From positions 1,699,001 to 1,763,000 of the forward strand of contig NC_089851.1 in NCBI RefSeq assembly GCF_036373705.1: a stretch of 64,000 nucleotides of DNA, written 5' to 3'. Source of the stretch: Amia ocellicauda (taxonomy: Eukaryota; Chordata; Actinopteri; Amiiformes; Amiidae). Position 1 is the first letter of the stretch, and every line of letters starts with the position of its first letter. The position numbers and the translations under genes are program-made. The notes under the pieces are model-generated. The model did not search any database, was not told the DNA's origin, and was given only the letters and a program-made list of their open reading frames with translations. Of this stretch, positions 19,477 through 32,560 are shown piece by piece.

Positions 19477-21947
19477 CTGAGAAGAGGAGAGGACAGGAGA
19501 GGATAGGGAGGGAAAGAGAAGAGAAGAGAGGAGTCAGAGGGAGAAAGAGAGAGATATACAGCCAAGAAGAGATGGCAGAGAGAGGAAGGGTGGAGAAAAG
19601 AGAGAGACAGGAGGTTGAAAATGTTACTTTTGTTTTATTTTATTTAAGAATGGATGATTTGGAATCTCGTACAGGCCTTAGCTTTGCACACAATGCTTAC
19701 CTGGAGTTTACCCTAATGCACCTGCATGGCCATTTTGTTAAATTAACCCATCTCTGTTGCTCATGACACCTCTCTCTTCTATGCTTACTGTGCTCATCGT
19801 GTATGAGCTGGGTCACGCTATCCCTCACGCTATGGCTCTTGTGGGTTCGTCAGCCCGCTGCTGAAGCTGTGCAGATTAGGGGATCTGAGGGGTCTCCGAG
19901 ACCGTGGTTCGAACCTGAGCAGAGTGGGGGGTCTGACCTGCACATCCTATACCTTCAGCGGCTGTAGTGGGACCCACCTGTGACACGCAGCACCTGCAGG
20001 CTGACGAGGGGCTGCAGAGAGGCCTGGCTCAGAGTGCGCAGGTTGTTGCGGCTGAGGTCCAGCAGGGCCAGAGAAGACAGGCCAGCCAGAGCCTGCTCCC
20101 CCAGGACCTCCACACTGTTCTCCTGCAGATGCAGCTCCTGTAGCCTCTGTATCAGAGAGAGAGAGAAGAGAGAGGTGCTATGAGCCACAGAGATGGGTTA
20201 CTTTAACAGAAAGACACAGAGCGGCAGGCCAGGATATATACAGAGTGAAACAAAAGTCACTATACAGGTACAGACTTTTATTTATAAATGCAGGTAAATG
20301 AATATGCATTTTTTATTTTTGTAATAATAAGACACGTCACACGTCACCGCCCCCCATAGCCACCTCCTACCTGTAGGCCCCGGAAGGTGAAGTCCTGCAG
20401 CCTAGTGATCTGGTTGCCTGCGAGGTACAGGATGCGCAGGTGCTCCAGGCCCTGGAACACGTCGGCAGTGACCAGGTGGATTCGGTTGCCATTAAGCGCC
20501 AGCTCCAGCAGGTGGCTCTGGCTGTGGAAGGCGCCGGGCTCCAGCGCCGAGATGCTGTTGTTCTGCAGGTACAGGTAGAGCAGCTGGCCCAGGCCAGACA
20601 GGTCCTGCTGCCGGATCTGCCCAATGCCATTGTCTTGCAGGAAGATGGTCTGCAAGCAAAGGGGAGGTGGGAGGGACCCTGGGATTAGACACCTTAGATA
20701 GGCTTTAGCTTTGCATAGCTACAGTTCTCCTAAATAGATCTGCTGGGTAATTTCTTTTTGTGTGTATTCTTTTTAAAAACCGGATCCCAACCACCCTTGT
20801 GGTATGCTGCTTTCAACCAGTGCTTTCTGCTGCACGCTGGCTGCAACAGGGCCACAGTTTCCCCACTCTCACTGTGTAAGGCAGTTGCACGCAGCCATTC
20901 AGAGCATTTACTGAGCGAAATCACTGTGTCTCCATTCTCCAGTGTTACAAACAGTTCAAATGTCACAGGGCTCGTTGTGTTCATGATGACATCACTGGTA
21001 GATCGTCCACACTTTTGGTGTAACTGGTTAGAATCTGATTGTTCCTGTGGTCTTGTAGGAAGCCTGCAGGTGGGGGGGTGGCATCCAATAGGATGTGACA
21101 GACATGGAGACAAGGGCACACAGACACACAGAGGTGAGAGGGATGGAATATTTGTCCAGCCCAGCCTTGGGTTCTTATTGGCCCCGGAGGTACACAAACA
21201 GTGGGTTAAGAGCTAATGTTGGAAAAAGGTTGGGAAAATAATTATGGTTTGACAATTAAAGGAGAGTCCACACACATTTTTATGATTTTCTTCTGTGGTG
21301 CTAGAAAAAGAATGTCCTCCCACAACAAAAAGAGGTATGCCCTGGAATCAGCCTACCCTAATTAGAATATAATTGGGCTGTAGGCTACAGGTGTGAATAA
21401 TCAGCAGAGAGCATTAGACAGCACCTGTAGCCAATGCAATGTTTTTTTATTTGTTTTGCCTAAGGAAGCAACCAGTACCATAGATTTGTGTTTGAATTAT
21501 TTTCATTTGTGTTTTTTCTTTTGTTTGAGGAGAGACTGGGTGCAACTTTTGACCAGCTTTTGGAGTTTTATTTAATTTTGACATATAAGACAAATATACA
21601 ATAAAACAACAGTTACCATTCTTCCACCCGTGTTCACCTCCACTGTGTGCTGCCCTGGAAGCTGTGCCTGCAGCTCAAAGTGTATATTTTCTTTCACAAA
21701 ATAATTATCACTGCAATTAAGCAGACTCCAGCCCACCCCACCTGAGCAAACGGTCGTATCTAATCCACAGAGGCCCTGAGGGAGATGCACTAACCTGTGT
21801 AGTAGGAGGGACGTCAGAAGGGATGTCTCGCAGCCCAATAGAGCCACACTCCACCGTCAGGCTATAACACCGGCATCCCATAGGGCACCCCGGGGTCCTG
21901 ACAGCCAGGAGGGGCAGGATCAGGAGGGGCAGCAGAGGAAGGTCCAT
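18470..21947 (-). CDS. lrrc24: Leucine-rich repeat-containing protein 24 (whole gene, 4 coding exons)
   Basis: Coding exons in transcript order are 21947-21795, 20649-20371, 20146-19978 and 19476-18470. They sum to 1608 nt, or 535 residues plus stop, with GT/AG introns and matching phases (0, 0, 1). Layout: signal peptide about 1-20, LRR N-cap (CPMGCRCYSL) 21-50, about six LRRs 52-200, LRR C-cap (NPWRCDCALHWLRSW) 202-255, Ig C2 domain with Cys279 and Cys348, membrane span about 404-425, and a cytoplasmic tail. The tail contains DGPTTFAQLEEYRDERGHEM and ends AYEIHC, which I recall as hallmarks of LRRC24. Human LRRC24 is about 513 residues. The gene is thought to encode a neuronal-type membrane adhesion protein; its function is poorly known. 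Confidence 0.92.
19477..19620. repeat. Purine-rich GA tract in lrrc24 intron
   Basis: Imperfect GAGAA/GGAGA repeat, purine on the plus strand, immediately upstream (minus sense) of lrrc24 coding exon 4. It provides a very long polypyrimidine tract at that acceptor. Confidence 0.85.
19800..19940. repeat. SINE-like dispersed repeat, copy 2
   Basis: Contains GTGGTTCGAACCTGAGC, a perfect B-box-like Pol III element, and shares flanking blocks with 10965-11035. It lies in an lrrc24 intron. Limits and tail are not clear. Confidence 0.4.
19978..20146 (-). CDS. lrrc24: lrrc24 coding exon 3: leucine-rich repeats
   Basis: 169 nt, phase 0-1. It encodes LQELHLQENSVEVLGEQAL and LALLDLSRNNLRTLSQ, then the start of the last LRR strand, ending RVT plus one base. 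Confidence 0.92.
20371..20649 (-). CDS. lrrc24: lrrc24 coding exon 2: leucine-rich repeats
   Basis: 93 codons, phase 0-0. It encodes about four LRRs of 24 residues (LYLYLQNNSISALEPGAF, LLELALNGNRIHLV, LRILYLAGNQITRLQDFTF). Confidence 0.92.
21795..21947 (-). CDS. lrrc24: lrrc24 coding exon 1: signal peptide and LRR N-cap
   Basis: 51 codons from ATG at 21947 to donor GTTAGT. It encodes MDLPLLPLLILPLLAV, then the LRRNT motif CPMGCRCYSLTVEC and IPSDVPPTTQ. A possible acceptor (CTCTCTCAG) lies 18 bases upstream of the ATG at about 21966, so a non-coding exon further upstream is likely. Confidence 0.9.
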
Positions 21948-22957
21948 TGGGGTGTCAGGGAACGGCCTGAGAGAGATGACAGAGAGGAGTCACCCTGAGA
22001 CCATGAGACAGCGGGCAAGGTTTCTCACTGCTTCTCTGCCAGACCGAGGGTCGTGTACAACGGTTAATTACAGTCAAGTTTCACTGCAAGATTTCAAAAC
22101 TTGACCAACATGTAATACACCCCCAGTATACATCCAGTATAGCTGTTCACATCACTTTGTTTAGGACACATCCTTTTGTGATTTTGGTTACAACACAAAC
22201 TGGTAAGCCAGAGTGCTTGTGGTCTCAACAACTGCTTGTGGTTTCAACAACTGGTTAGCCAGTGTTTGTGGTTTGTCGGGGAATATTATACATCAGAGCA
22301 AAATTCACACTCCATTAAGTTCACCGCAAGAAAAAGTACACTGAGCAATGTAAGTTTTACTCCCATTACTTTTCTAAGTGAAACAGCATTTACTCTGCTC
22401 TGCCAAGGATTTGCAATACTGTTTTACCATACTATACTATACTACTCATTAAACCTCAGCGACTAAGCTCAGAAGAAAAAAGCTTAAAAACCTAAAATGT
22501 GCCCGCTTTCTGCATGGTGTGATCCCTGCACAATAGGCGATCAGAGGTTTGTGAGGAGCAGCATTAGACTAGGCCCTCTCTGCACCTCCCGATTCAGTGT
22601 CCTTTCACAACCCTGTCAATACCCTCCAGTGATCACCAAGCCTCCTGCACACTGGCCTGCTCTGTATGCGCACAAAGGTCTAGATCGCTCTATACCGATG
22701 AGCCTCTTCAGCAGTCTGTCTTTTATCTGGCTCTTACCAAATCCCCATATGCCGGAAACGGTGATCAACAGGTTTATATCCAAGCAGAGACCAAGCAGAG
22801 ATCCAGGTTCTATCTGCTTCTGAAAGGGTATAAGCTCGCTGTACACAGTGAACCCACTGCTCCAAATGTGAGATTACTGGAGCGATATGTTCTCTCATAA
22901 CCTCTGGGTGGGTGAGAACATTTCAAACACACAAACAGAAATATATATATGTATATA

Positions 22958-24455
22958 CAGTGAGGGAAAAAAGTATTTGATCCCCTGCTGATTTTGTACG
23001 TTTGCCCACTGACAAAGAAATGATCAGTCTATTTTAATGGGAGGTGTATTTTAACAGTGAGAGACAGAATAACAACAAACAAATGCAGAAAAACGCATTT
23101 CAAAAAAGTTATAAATTGATTTGCATGTTAATGAGGGAAATAAGTATTTGATCCCCTATCAATCAGCAAGATTTCTGGCTCAGCTCGTTACCTGTATAAA
23201 AGACACCTGTCCACAGAAGAAATCAATCAATCAGATTCCAAACTCTCCACCATGGCCAAGACCAAAGAGCTGTCCAAGGATGTCAGGGACAAGATTGTAG
23301 ACCTACACAAGGCTGGAATGGGCTACAAGACCATCGCTAAGCAGCTTGGTGAGAAGGTGACAACAGTTGATGCGATTATTTGCAAATGGAAGAAACACAA
23401 AATAACTGTCAGTCTCCCTCAGTCTGGGGCTCCATGCAAGATCTCACCTCAATGAACATGAGAACGGTGAGGAATCAACCCAGAACTACATGGGAGGATC
23501 TTGTTAATGATCTCAAGGCAGCTGGGACCATAGTCACCAAGAAAACAATTGGTAACACTACGCCGTGAAGGACTGAAATCCTGCAGCGCCCGCAAGGTCC
23601 CCCTGCTCAAGAAAGCACATGTACAGGCCTGTCTGAAGTTTGCCAACATCTGAATGATTCAGAGGAGAACTGGGTCAAAGTGTTGTGGTCAGATGAGACC
23701 AAAATCAAGCTCTTTGGCATCAACTCAACTCGCCGTGTTTGGAGGAGGAGGAATGACCCCAAGAACACCATCCCCACCGTCAAACATGGAGGTGGAAACA
23801 TTATGCTTTGGGGGTGTTTTTCTGCTAAGGGGACAGGACAACTGCACAGCATCAAAGGGACGATGGACGGGGCCATTTACCGTCAAATCTTGGGTGAGAA
23901 CCTCCTTCCCTCAGCCAGGGCATTGAAAATGGGTCGTGGATGGGTATTCCAGCATGACAATGACCCAAAACACAGCCAAGGCAACAAAGGAGTGGCTCAA
24001 GAAGAAGCACATTAAGGTCCTGGAGTGGCCTAGCCAGTATCCAGACCTTAATCCCATAGAAAATCTGTGGAGGGAGCTGAAGGTTCGAGTTGCCAAACGT
24101 CAGCCTCGAAACCTTAATGACTTGGAGAGGATCTGCAAAGAGGAGTGGGACAAAATCCCTCCTGAGATGTGTGCAAACCTGGTGGCCAACTACAAGAAAC
24201 GTCTGACCTCTGTGATTGCCAACAAGGGTTTTGCCACCAAGTACTAAGTTGAAGGAGTCGAATACTTATTTCCCTCATTAACATGCAAATCAATGTATAA
24301 CTTTTTTTAAATGCGTTTTTCTGGATTTTGTTGTTGTTATTCTGTCTCTCACTGTTAAAATACACCTACCATTAAAATTATAGACTAATAATTTCTTTGT
24401 CAGTGGGTAAATGTACAAAATCAGCAGGGGATCAAATACTTTTTTCCCCTCACTA
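22958..24455 (+). mobile_element. Tc1-like DNA transposon, family A copy 2
   Basis: 1498 bp with the same IR/DR ends as the copy at 3860. TA flanks both ends (22956-22957 and 24456-24457), and the last base of the right end has mutated from G to A. It lacks the upstream hairpin: the promoter region has a single GCTCGTTACCTGTATAAAAG. It lies upstream of lrrc24 in TA-rich DNA. Confidence 0.95.
23252..24247 (+). pseudogene. Tc1-like transposase, DD34E, inactivated (family A copy 2)
   Basis: Starts [17 protein letters not shown] at 23252 and ends FATKY at 24247. There are at least four small deletions compared with the sister copies: after ISPQ near 23453, in GNTLRREG near 23560, in KFANEHL near 23645, and in PKHTAKA near 23970. 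[11 protein letters not shown] and NPIENLW remain. It is dead. Confidence 0.92.
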
Positions 24456-24459
24456 TATA

Positions 24460-25200
24460 TATGTGTGAATATTTTTCCTATGTACATATATTCCTCACAA
24501 ACTGCAAAGCCTGTCCACAAAATAATTAAATATGTTTTCTTGCCCTGTACCAATGCACTGCATTAAGGTGTGCTATGCCCTGACTGTAGATTTTATCAAT
24601 TGGACATGTGACTACAAAAGCCTAGGCTGCCGCAGGTAAGACCAGGTGAATTCCTTCCTACATCATCTCTTTCCTTGCCGATGGAGGGTTGGCAAGAGGG
24701 GACCTTCACCGCTCCTGGATGTTACTGCAGTGCAGCAGACCTGATCTGAAATTACTTTTTCTTTTTAATAAACCTGCCAGTGTCTGGCTGCTGGACTGAA
24801 AAAAGTAATTGTGTTCTTTTATAGATTTATATATATATTTTAAAGATCTCATGTGGAAAGCCCTACCGAGGTTCTGCGGCAGTGAGCAGCAGCTGTAGCA
24901 CTTTTAATGAAAGTCCGGCTCATCTGTCAGATGTTCTCCTCCCCTGTACAGCATGTGTGGCTGTCAGCTCCGAGACGGCATTATGGGCAACATTACACTG
25001 CGGCTGTCAGCTCCCCCAGGATCATTTCGATTCTGCTCTGCTTCCCAATCTTGTCTCTGCAGGCAGAGCAGAGTCACTAAACTGGAATTACATCTTGCGC
25101 ATTTCCCCACTTGTTTAAAAATCCTATAGTAATTTTATTTATTCTCTGTGATACCGAGAAACAGAAGACGACAAAACATGTTACCTGAGCGAAGTGACCT
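24460..25200. other. No gene seen
   Basis: Unique-looking sequence between two transposable elements. It holds only short spurious frames. Confidence 0.4.
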
Positions 25201-25211
25201 TTGCTTTAGGG

Positions 25212-25516
25212 CAGTGGTTCCCAAACCTGGTCCTGGAGACCCACAGGCTTTATGCTTCAACCAACTTTTCAAAGAATTAACTGAAATCTAATTTGAACTA
25301 ATAATTTGCTTAATTTCACTTTAAAAATGGTTTCATTTACAAAATAATGGAGCATTCAGGTGCATTATACAATGTTATATTGTATGTGAAAACTCCATCT
25401 GTTTAAAAAGGTTAATAAGCTCTGATTAGGACAATTATTCGTTTAATTAGATAATTTAGATCTTTGTTTGGAACCAAAACTACTCTGATTTTGGGTCACA
25501 AGGCCTTAAACCACTG
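25212..25516. mobile_element. Small non-autonomous hAT-type element (MITE) with target duplication
   Basis: 305 bp, starting CAGTGGTTCCCAAACCTGG and ending in the complement of CAGTGGTTT. It is flanked by CTTTAGGG (25204-25211) and CTTTAGGA (25517-25524), an 8-bp duplication with one mismatch. The CAGTGGTT ends and 8-bp duplication are typical of hAT elements. It has no open frame, so it must have been moved by another element's enzyme. Confidence 0.75.
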
Positions 25517-26044
25517 CTTTAGGAGAGAAAACCACAACAGCAAATAAACACACACAAAGCAAAATTGGATTATCTATCATAGCCTTCAATGCTGGCCGTG
25601 AGGCAGGTATGGTTGGGGTAATAGTAAAAGTAAATTTTAGCAACACAAATATAGTTACTTACTATATATTTTGCCAAGAATTCCATTCTTTGTTAACCAG
25701 CCCCAGTGAGGGGCAGCTGTAGAGTGCAGTCTGTTATACTGCGAGCTACAATGTCTTGTAAACAGGAACAACTTCAAACAGGGTGGGGCTCTTTCTATAA
25801 GCAACATTTCTCAGTTCTGATCGCCTGATCAAAGCAAATTACACTGATCTTAAGATCACTGTTGAGCCACATTAAGAGGGGCAGTGGGAGGAAAAGGTGG
25901 GGTGTCTATTGAGAGCCATCTCTAGGGTACCACGAATCAGGGCAACTACCCCGCCCTCCCCCCACACCTTCTTCCACATCACGCTGTCAGATGTAATACT
26001 TCACTCGCACCCATCAGTGTGTGCTGTGTACTGTGAAAAGTCCT

Positions 26045-26480
26045 TGGTCAACTACGTGTGATCCAAAATCACGTTCGCCATAAATACTGTAAGGAAGACA
26101 TCAATCCAGGGAATTGTAGCTTGGCTATCACCCAACAAACAACTCACTGACTCTCTGCAGAAATACAGGAACACTGGATTCACCTCAGCCAACAACACAG
26201 CAACAAGAATAGCAGCTGTAAGAGATGCCAAACCTAAATTCAGAAAAGGTATGAAACAAAAGAGAGGTGAGCAGGAGCTGGAGAATGCACCTGGGAAGTC
26301 TTCTGAAACCAATTACTTTCTGACCATTGTGGATCAGGCTCTCCTGTCACTGACTACACAATGCAAACACATACAAGGATACGCCGCAGCCTTCTGGTTT
26401 TCTGTATGATGTGAAGCAACTTTGAGAAAAGGCAGGAACTATGTCTCAAGATATGCTGGGTGGCAATCCTGTCCATCGAG
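26045..26480 (+). pseudogene. Possible remnant of a hAT or zinc-finger MYM-like transposase gene
   Basis: A stretch of the plus strand reads TSANNTATRIAAVRDAKPKF, then ETNYFLTIVDQALLSL and AAFWFSV before a stop. This pattern resembles the middle of hAT/ZMYM1-like transposase-derived proteins as I recall them. It is short and interrupted. Recognition is by feel only. Confidence 0.3.
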
Positions 26481-27804
26481 ACAGGAATAGCCTCTAACCT
26501 GGATCACAGATAGCAGATTTCGACCTGACCTTGATCAGAGAATTACTGTTTCAATTATAAGAACATTACCATGATTATACAGAAGAAGTACAATTTAATA
26601 TAACTATATTGTAATTATAGATATCAGTATTTAACCTGCAGACTGCAGCTGCCCTTGATGTTCATTGTAAACAGATCCCACCTGTATAAAGATGTTACGG
26701 GGGCCAACATAGCGTGATTCGTGTCCTCAGTGACATTTCCTAACTTCCGTGTCCTTTGTTATAAAAGTCTGGGGAGAACTGAACATTGTTGCACTAAAGA
26801 GACAGTGTTTGCTCCCTTTACCGCACAACACAGGAGCGAAGAACCTGATGCAATAAAGAGGCATCTGCTCCCCTGTTTAGCATTTACCTGCCATCTGTCA
26901 AAATCACACTGACATCAATGTCTCTTTCTAACCAGTGCTTAATGCAGTACATAGAAAGGCATCTTGATGTTTTTCATTATAAACCTTGCAAAGAAAACTG
27001 TGAATGAGGGATATTTATAATTGAGTCATTAGTGTGCCAACTATGAAGTGCTGTTAATCTGTGAAGTTTGTCTTCATCTATGGCTTGTAAGCTTTGTGTA
27101 ATTTATTTTATTTTATTTATTTAACTTCCTGATATTCATTTCTGCAAAATATGTAACTCTTCCCCGGTACATTTACAACATTGGATTTTGACCTGGACAA
27201 GATAGTCTATAAAGAAAATCGTCACAGATTTTAATAATCAAGTATCCTAGATGCACAATACCAGATGTCACAGAGCAATCCTGCAACCGCCCACCATACA
27301 CACCTCTCAGAGACATCTAAAATGACTGCCTCAAACTAAGCACATAAATAAATGAATGGCATAGCACAGTGCCATGACATGCTGGGGAACCACAAAGCTA
27401 CTCTCTTGGCGCAGTGGTAGCAAAATACGGAGATCGAAGCCCACCTCTGACACAGCGGCTCAGCAGCTGCTATAACAATGGTGCAACGTATAACCCTTAT
27501 GAACATATTCTATTTATATCAAAGCACAAGCACGTATTTCCCCGCAGACATACATACACATACAGACTAACACACACACACACACCCCCCTCACCCCAAG
27601 GTCATGTCCTGAAGCGGATGAGTGGAGATTTCGGGAACAGAAATGCTTCTGTGGCAGAGCGGCCTATTGTTGCTGTTGAATGAGAAGCATCTGAGCTCCC
27701 CCTGCTCTATTGAGAGAGTTGTGCGCTGCCGGGGGAGCGGTCAACCATTGAATGTATGCGTACTACAGGATTAACGCATGAAGACCTCATGCAGGTCAAC
27801 TGAT

Positions 27805-27890
27805 TTCTGATGTTGATCACATGAACCTTAACGCTAATCCCTACCTTAACCCAATCCCTTTTATACATGTGATTAACATCAGGTTAGAGC
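27805..27890. repeat. Short imperfect inverted repeat (foldback)
   Basis: TGATGTTGATCACATG near 27810 pairs with CATGTGATTAACATCA near 27870 with one mismatch, separated by about 42 bp. Either a minor hairpin or the core of an old MITE. Confidence 0.4.
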
Positions 27891-30800
27891 ATGACGCAAG
27901 TGTGAAGAAGGCTGGGAGACTGAACATGCGTTTCCTTCTGGAAGTGAAAATGCAATAACCAATACATTAAGTGAATGAATGGTACAGGTACAACACGAAT
28001 GCTACGCCCAGAGTGGGAGGAGCTCTCCGGAACAACCAGAGGGCGACTCAGCATCACCAAGCTAGAATGAATTAGGAGAACGGGTGCTTTTCAAGCAGGC
28101 ACATTTCCAAGGCCAGATGGTACATTACATCGACCTAAATCAGATTTAAGGTTTGTGGAAAAAATATGTGCAAGCTACTGTCTATGATTCTTCAGATAGA
28201 GAGTTAAGAGATTTTGTATCAGGATTACATTAATTTTCTTTAATTTTAGTTTGTACCCATTGATACAATATTTTAAATTAACTGACTGAATTACACAAGA
28301 CCTGCAATATTTACAAAAAAGAAAAAGACACAGAGATGTTTGTGTTCGTGCATCATTCATAGGCAGGAACATTTATGCACTACTCGTAATGCATTACCCT
28401 TTCATTTGAACATACCTTTTCAATCTGCCCTCGGGGTAAATCCATCTGGTTTCCCTGGTTCTCCTCTGGAGAGCTCCAGCAAATCAAACACTCACTTATT
28501 ACTAATTAATACACTCAACAGCCAGCGATCCGGGGCTCCCAGCGGCTCATCCACTCAAGACCTCCTCACTGGAGCTTGTAGCTTGCCGAGAATGAGGTCA
28601 CTGCATGAGCTGACTACTGGTAGAATCTCTACCCCAGACCCCCCCAAAACAGCTTCTGTGTTTCAAGAATGAGCCGAGGAGGGGGTCCTCAGTCCACCTG
28701 GCTGGACAAGAGTCCTTAAATAACCACCTGGGAAATAGTGTTATTTTAACTGTAGTTAAGTGAATAATTCGTTCAATTAACTAATTCAGAGCTCAACTGG
28801 AATGAAGCCCAGAAGTGAGATCTGGCCCTTCAACGCTGTAGTGTGACTCTCTCAGGCACCATGCTCTTCATTGCAGGACAGAACCACCTATTATTTAACT
28901 GCCTCACTGTCACTGCTGGTCTGCAAGAGGCACCATCGCACACTTCACCAAGATCATTCTGGAAATGAATTAACTCAACCGGGACTCTTCTTTAATGCTT
29001 AAATGCTCTGAGGTGGTTTAAGTCACAAAAGGCAATGACAGTCGATCGTTTAGCAGTGGCTTGCTGTCCGGTCCAGAGCTCTGGGAGTCATCTTATTTAT
29101 CATGGTCACGCTACTGCTGCAAGATGAATGAACTGCCAGCCCGCCACGATGGGCCACGCTGCAGTGTTGCTGCAATTAACGCCAGACCCGATCAGCTGTC
29201 TCCTTTCTGTTTCTGCTTTTACCAAATTATGTATCTTTAATGCAACAGGGGAAAGACACAAAGACACAAGATCCCCATCAGAACCGCCTCGAAGCTGCTG
29301 CTCGGAGCTCACATGTAAAGGCGAGTGCCTCAGAGGGAGCAGTATGAAGTAAATACATAAATAAATAAAACCAAAACAGCAGCTCTCTTTGTATTGCTTT
29401 CCTGCCCCATGAATATGAAATGATTCTGCTTCCCTGGATCTGAAAGGGCGAGAGGAGGCCAGTCAGAGTGCTCCTGAAATAATGCCAAGCCGTAACCCTA
29501 TAGTGAGTCTTCAGGCTTCAGCTCCCACCTCCTCTCCAGATCCAGTCCTCTGCTCCAACACCCGCCTGAGTCAGGCGAACCAGTCACCCGGGATTTGATC
29601 CGCATAAAAAGCATAACAAGAAGATCAGTCTGGCTATAAGGGGATTGCTGACTGCTATCGTTCAGCCACAGGAGGATGTCCGCGTGGTGTCCTTGCACAC
29701 AGAGACAGTATATTAAGTCCCCACACTATTCCTGTAGTGAGTGACATGCCCGTGACTGCGTGCTGCCATGTGATGGTGGATCTTAGCGGTACGCTACCGG
29801 TAGACCGTCAACATGCTTTGGAAATAGATTTTTACCGCTTCTGCCTAATGACTGCGTTGGCGGGATTATTTTCTTTTCAGACTGAGGGGTAAAATTTTGT
29901 CAAAGCAAAACCGCGTCTCAGATCCCCCACGTCTGTGCTCTCTCTCCTCTCCCTCCTCCACTGCCGCAGCCTCCCTTGTCACCATGGAAACACGCAAAAA
30001 AGCAGGCAGCTCTGCAGACATTATTATTTGTAGACCTACAGGAAAATAAAGATCAAAACCAAAAGGCAGAGAGAGAGAGAGAGGGAGAGGAAAATAGATT
30101 TTTTTATTTTTTTAATGAACTAATCAGATCTGAGGTTTGGCCACTGGGTTGTGTTCTCCTAAACCACAGCTGAACATCTGAACATCAGGAACAGAGAGAT
30201 GCAAATGTGACAAGTGCTCCTTATTCACTGTGTCATCAGACTTCGAAGAGATAATTAATAAAATGTGTCAGCCAGCCAGCGCTCTACTTCCCTACTCATC
30301 ATCCTGCCAGCGGATGCACACCGCCTGACAAGGAAATCAGCTCGCTGATCATACCCCGATAAGAACGCTTTCGGGACCTGTCACATAGGCCGCTCACTCA
30401 CAATGTTTCCATTTAATTTATCTTCTGTCAATCCCATCGTCCATCATTCGCCATCGCTCTCCCAGCAAGCTCCCTGCTTGGAGCACCCAGGCTATAACAT
30501 TCTGCTGAGAAATAAATAATAATTATTATTACTATTATAATTATGGACTGCACTGCGTGTTATTAGGAACAAACAAGGGTTAGTAGTCATGGGAAAGTGA
30601 CTGAACACATCCTAACCTCCATCTAATATTCGCTCCATGTCCATACACAGTGTTAACGAAGGCAAGCCGCAAGCTGTACTTCACTTTACATGTTTCTAAT
30701 GTCTGCAACAGAGTTGTCTTTTGAAAGGGAGTGACTTGGGGGAGGCGGCTGTCACAGCACATGTGTCCATGGGAGGACCTCCCAGATGTGAGCTGAAAGC

Positions 30801-32221
30801 AGCCAGGAACACCCTGATCTGCACAGTGTACAATGATTCAATAAACAGATATGCGAGAGAGAACAGATAGACATCCAACTGTCAAGAGTTTTTTTTCCCC
30901 CTTGATTGTTTGCATAGGAAACGTTTGTGTTTGTCTACACATATGTGTGCAGGTGTTTCAGCAACCGTGACAAAGTTGCAGTACAGAAATGACTGCACCA
31001 TGCACTGCCAGAAAAGATCTATCCGATTCTATTTGACTATCTGAACTAAAATGACATATTTAGATGATTTCATAACAGGGAAAATACGTTAAGTTGACAT
31101 ACAGTCCTTGCTGAACCACTTATTAAATTGATCAATTGAATTGGTAAAGAGCTTTGTGTCTCCCTTGTGCTTTCCCCAAAGACAGATCTGTCCCATCCAT
31201 GTAATTAACATTTTACTGTAGTCATAATGAGGGCATGACACACGGAGAGAGTCAGTACACAGAGGCATTTCATAGACACTGATTTCAACACGGTGTCCAA
31301 CTAGAAAATTGTCCGCTTCAACCACATCAGCTGGGCAGAAAATGCAATCGTGAAGGTGTAAATTATTTTAGATGTATTTTTTGGTGTCAAAAGCAACACT
31401 GCTGTCCAAACACAGCACACCAGAACTGACATAACTGAACACCTCTCATGAGCGGATGGCAGCGCAGGCCTCGGTTTTAGATTCACTCTGAAAATGGCAT
31501 TGGTGCCATGGATTAATTATTAATTATGGTTGGGTTTCCCTCTTAGATCCAGCTTCATCCCCCCACTTGACAAGGAAGAACTGGAGCATGTATTTTTCCT
31601 GAGCACAATTATTTGAACATGATGGATGATACTGTCTTGGATTAGGAAAGGTGTTCATAATTTCCCTGTTGGGTTTTTATTATAATTAAACAGAATGGTG
31701 ACACTGAAATGGACCCTAAAACAGCTGAGGCCTGTGGAAGCACACAATTAATTCCTCCAGCCCAGTCAGTGGCAATTGTAAGGTAAAGGGTCCCGGGTTC
31801 CCCATCCTATGGTCTACCGTTAAGGAACGTATTGTATTGTGTATGTGTGCATTGCTGAGGTCATTGTGTTCGCTGAGCAGGACACAGAAACTCAATCCTG
31901 GCTCTTCTCCTGTCAGTACTTCATGTGACAAGACCTGAGGGAACAACCTCCCCCACAGACACACGTACACAGGCACGGCTGCCAAACCCAATTTTGTGTA
32001 CAGAGACTGCAAATACAACTGTACCAGAGAATGTAAATAAATGAATAAGTGAATGAATAAATAAATAAGGAGACTCGCCCTAGAGTCATGTTACATTACC
32101 GAAGCCCCTTTGCTCAGAGTCTGTTCTATAACCCAGTCTTTTGTCCAGGTTTTGCCTGAAACACTTGTTTATCTTTTCATGTCTCTCTGCCTTCCGGCCC
32201 CTTGTGTGCTGTTGCGATACA

Positions 32222-32234
32222 TACTCTCTCTCTT

Positions 32235-32281
<47 letters not shown>

Positions 32282-32560
32282 TTCTCTTTTTATTTCCCTG
32301 TCTTTCTTTGCTTCTCTGTCTTTCGCTCTCTATTTTTGCTTCTCTTTCTTGCATTCTCACTCTTTCATTGTTTATCTTTCTTTGCTTCTGTCTTGCATTC
32401 TCATTCTTTTCTTGCTGATATTTTTTACCCCTCTCTTTCTTGCATTCTGTCTTTGCTCTCTCTTCCATTCTTTCTTTCTCTCCCTCTTTCTATGCTCCTT
32501 TCTCTCTTGCATTCTCTCTCCTCTGTCCCTTCTCTCTCTCTCTCGTTCTCTCTGACACTG
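32222..32560. repeat. CT-rich low-complexity tract
   Basis: Pyrimidine-rich run on the plus strand with (TC)n, (AC)n and many CTTTCTTTGC-like imperfect repeats. Open frames in it are an effect of composition. Confidence 0.9.

Noticed and set aside
27405..27460. tRNA gene suggested by GGCGCAGTGGTAGC and GATCGAAGCCC
   Set aside because: A-box and B-box-like pieces are present but no paired acceptor stem or anticodon arm can be drawn. At best it is an old SINE head.
28340..28672. 110-codon plus-strand frame
   Set aside because: No recognisable family, no splice sites and no codon pattern suggesting selection.
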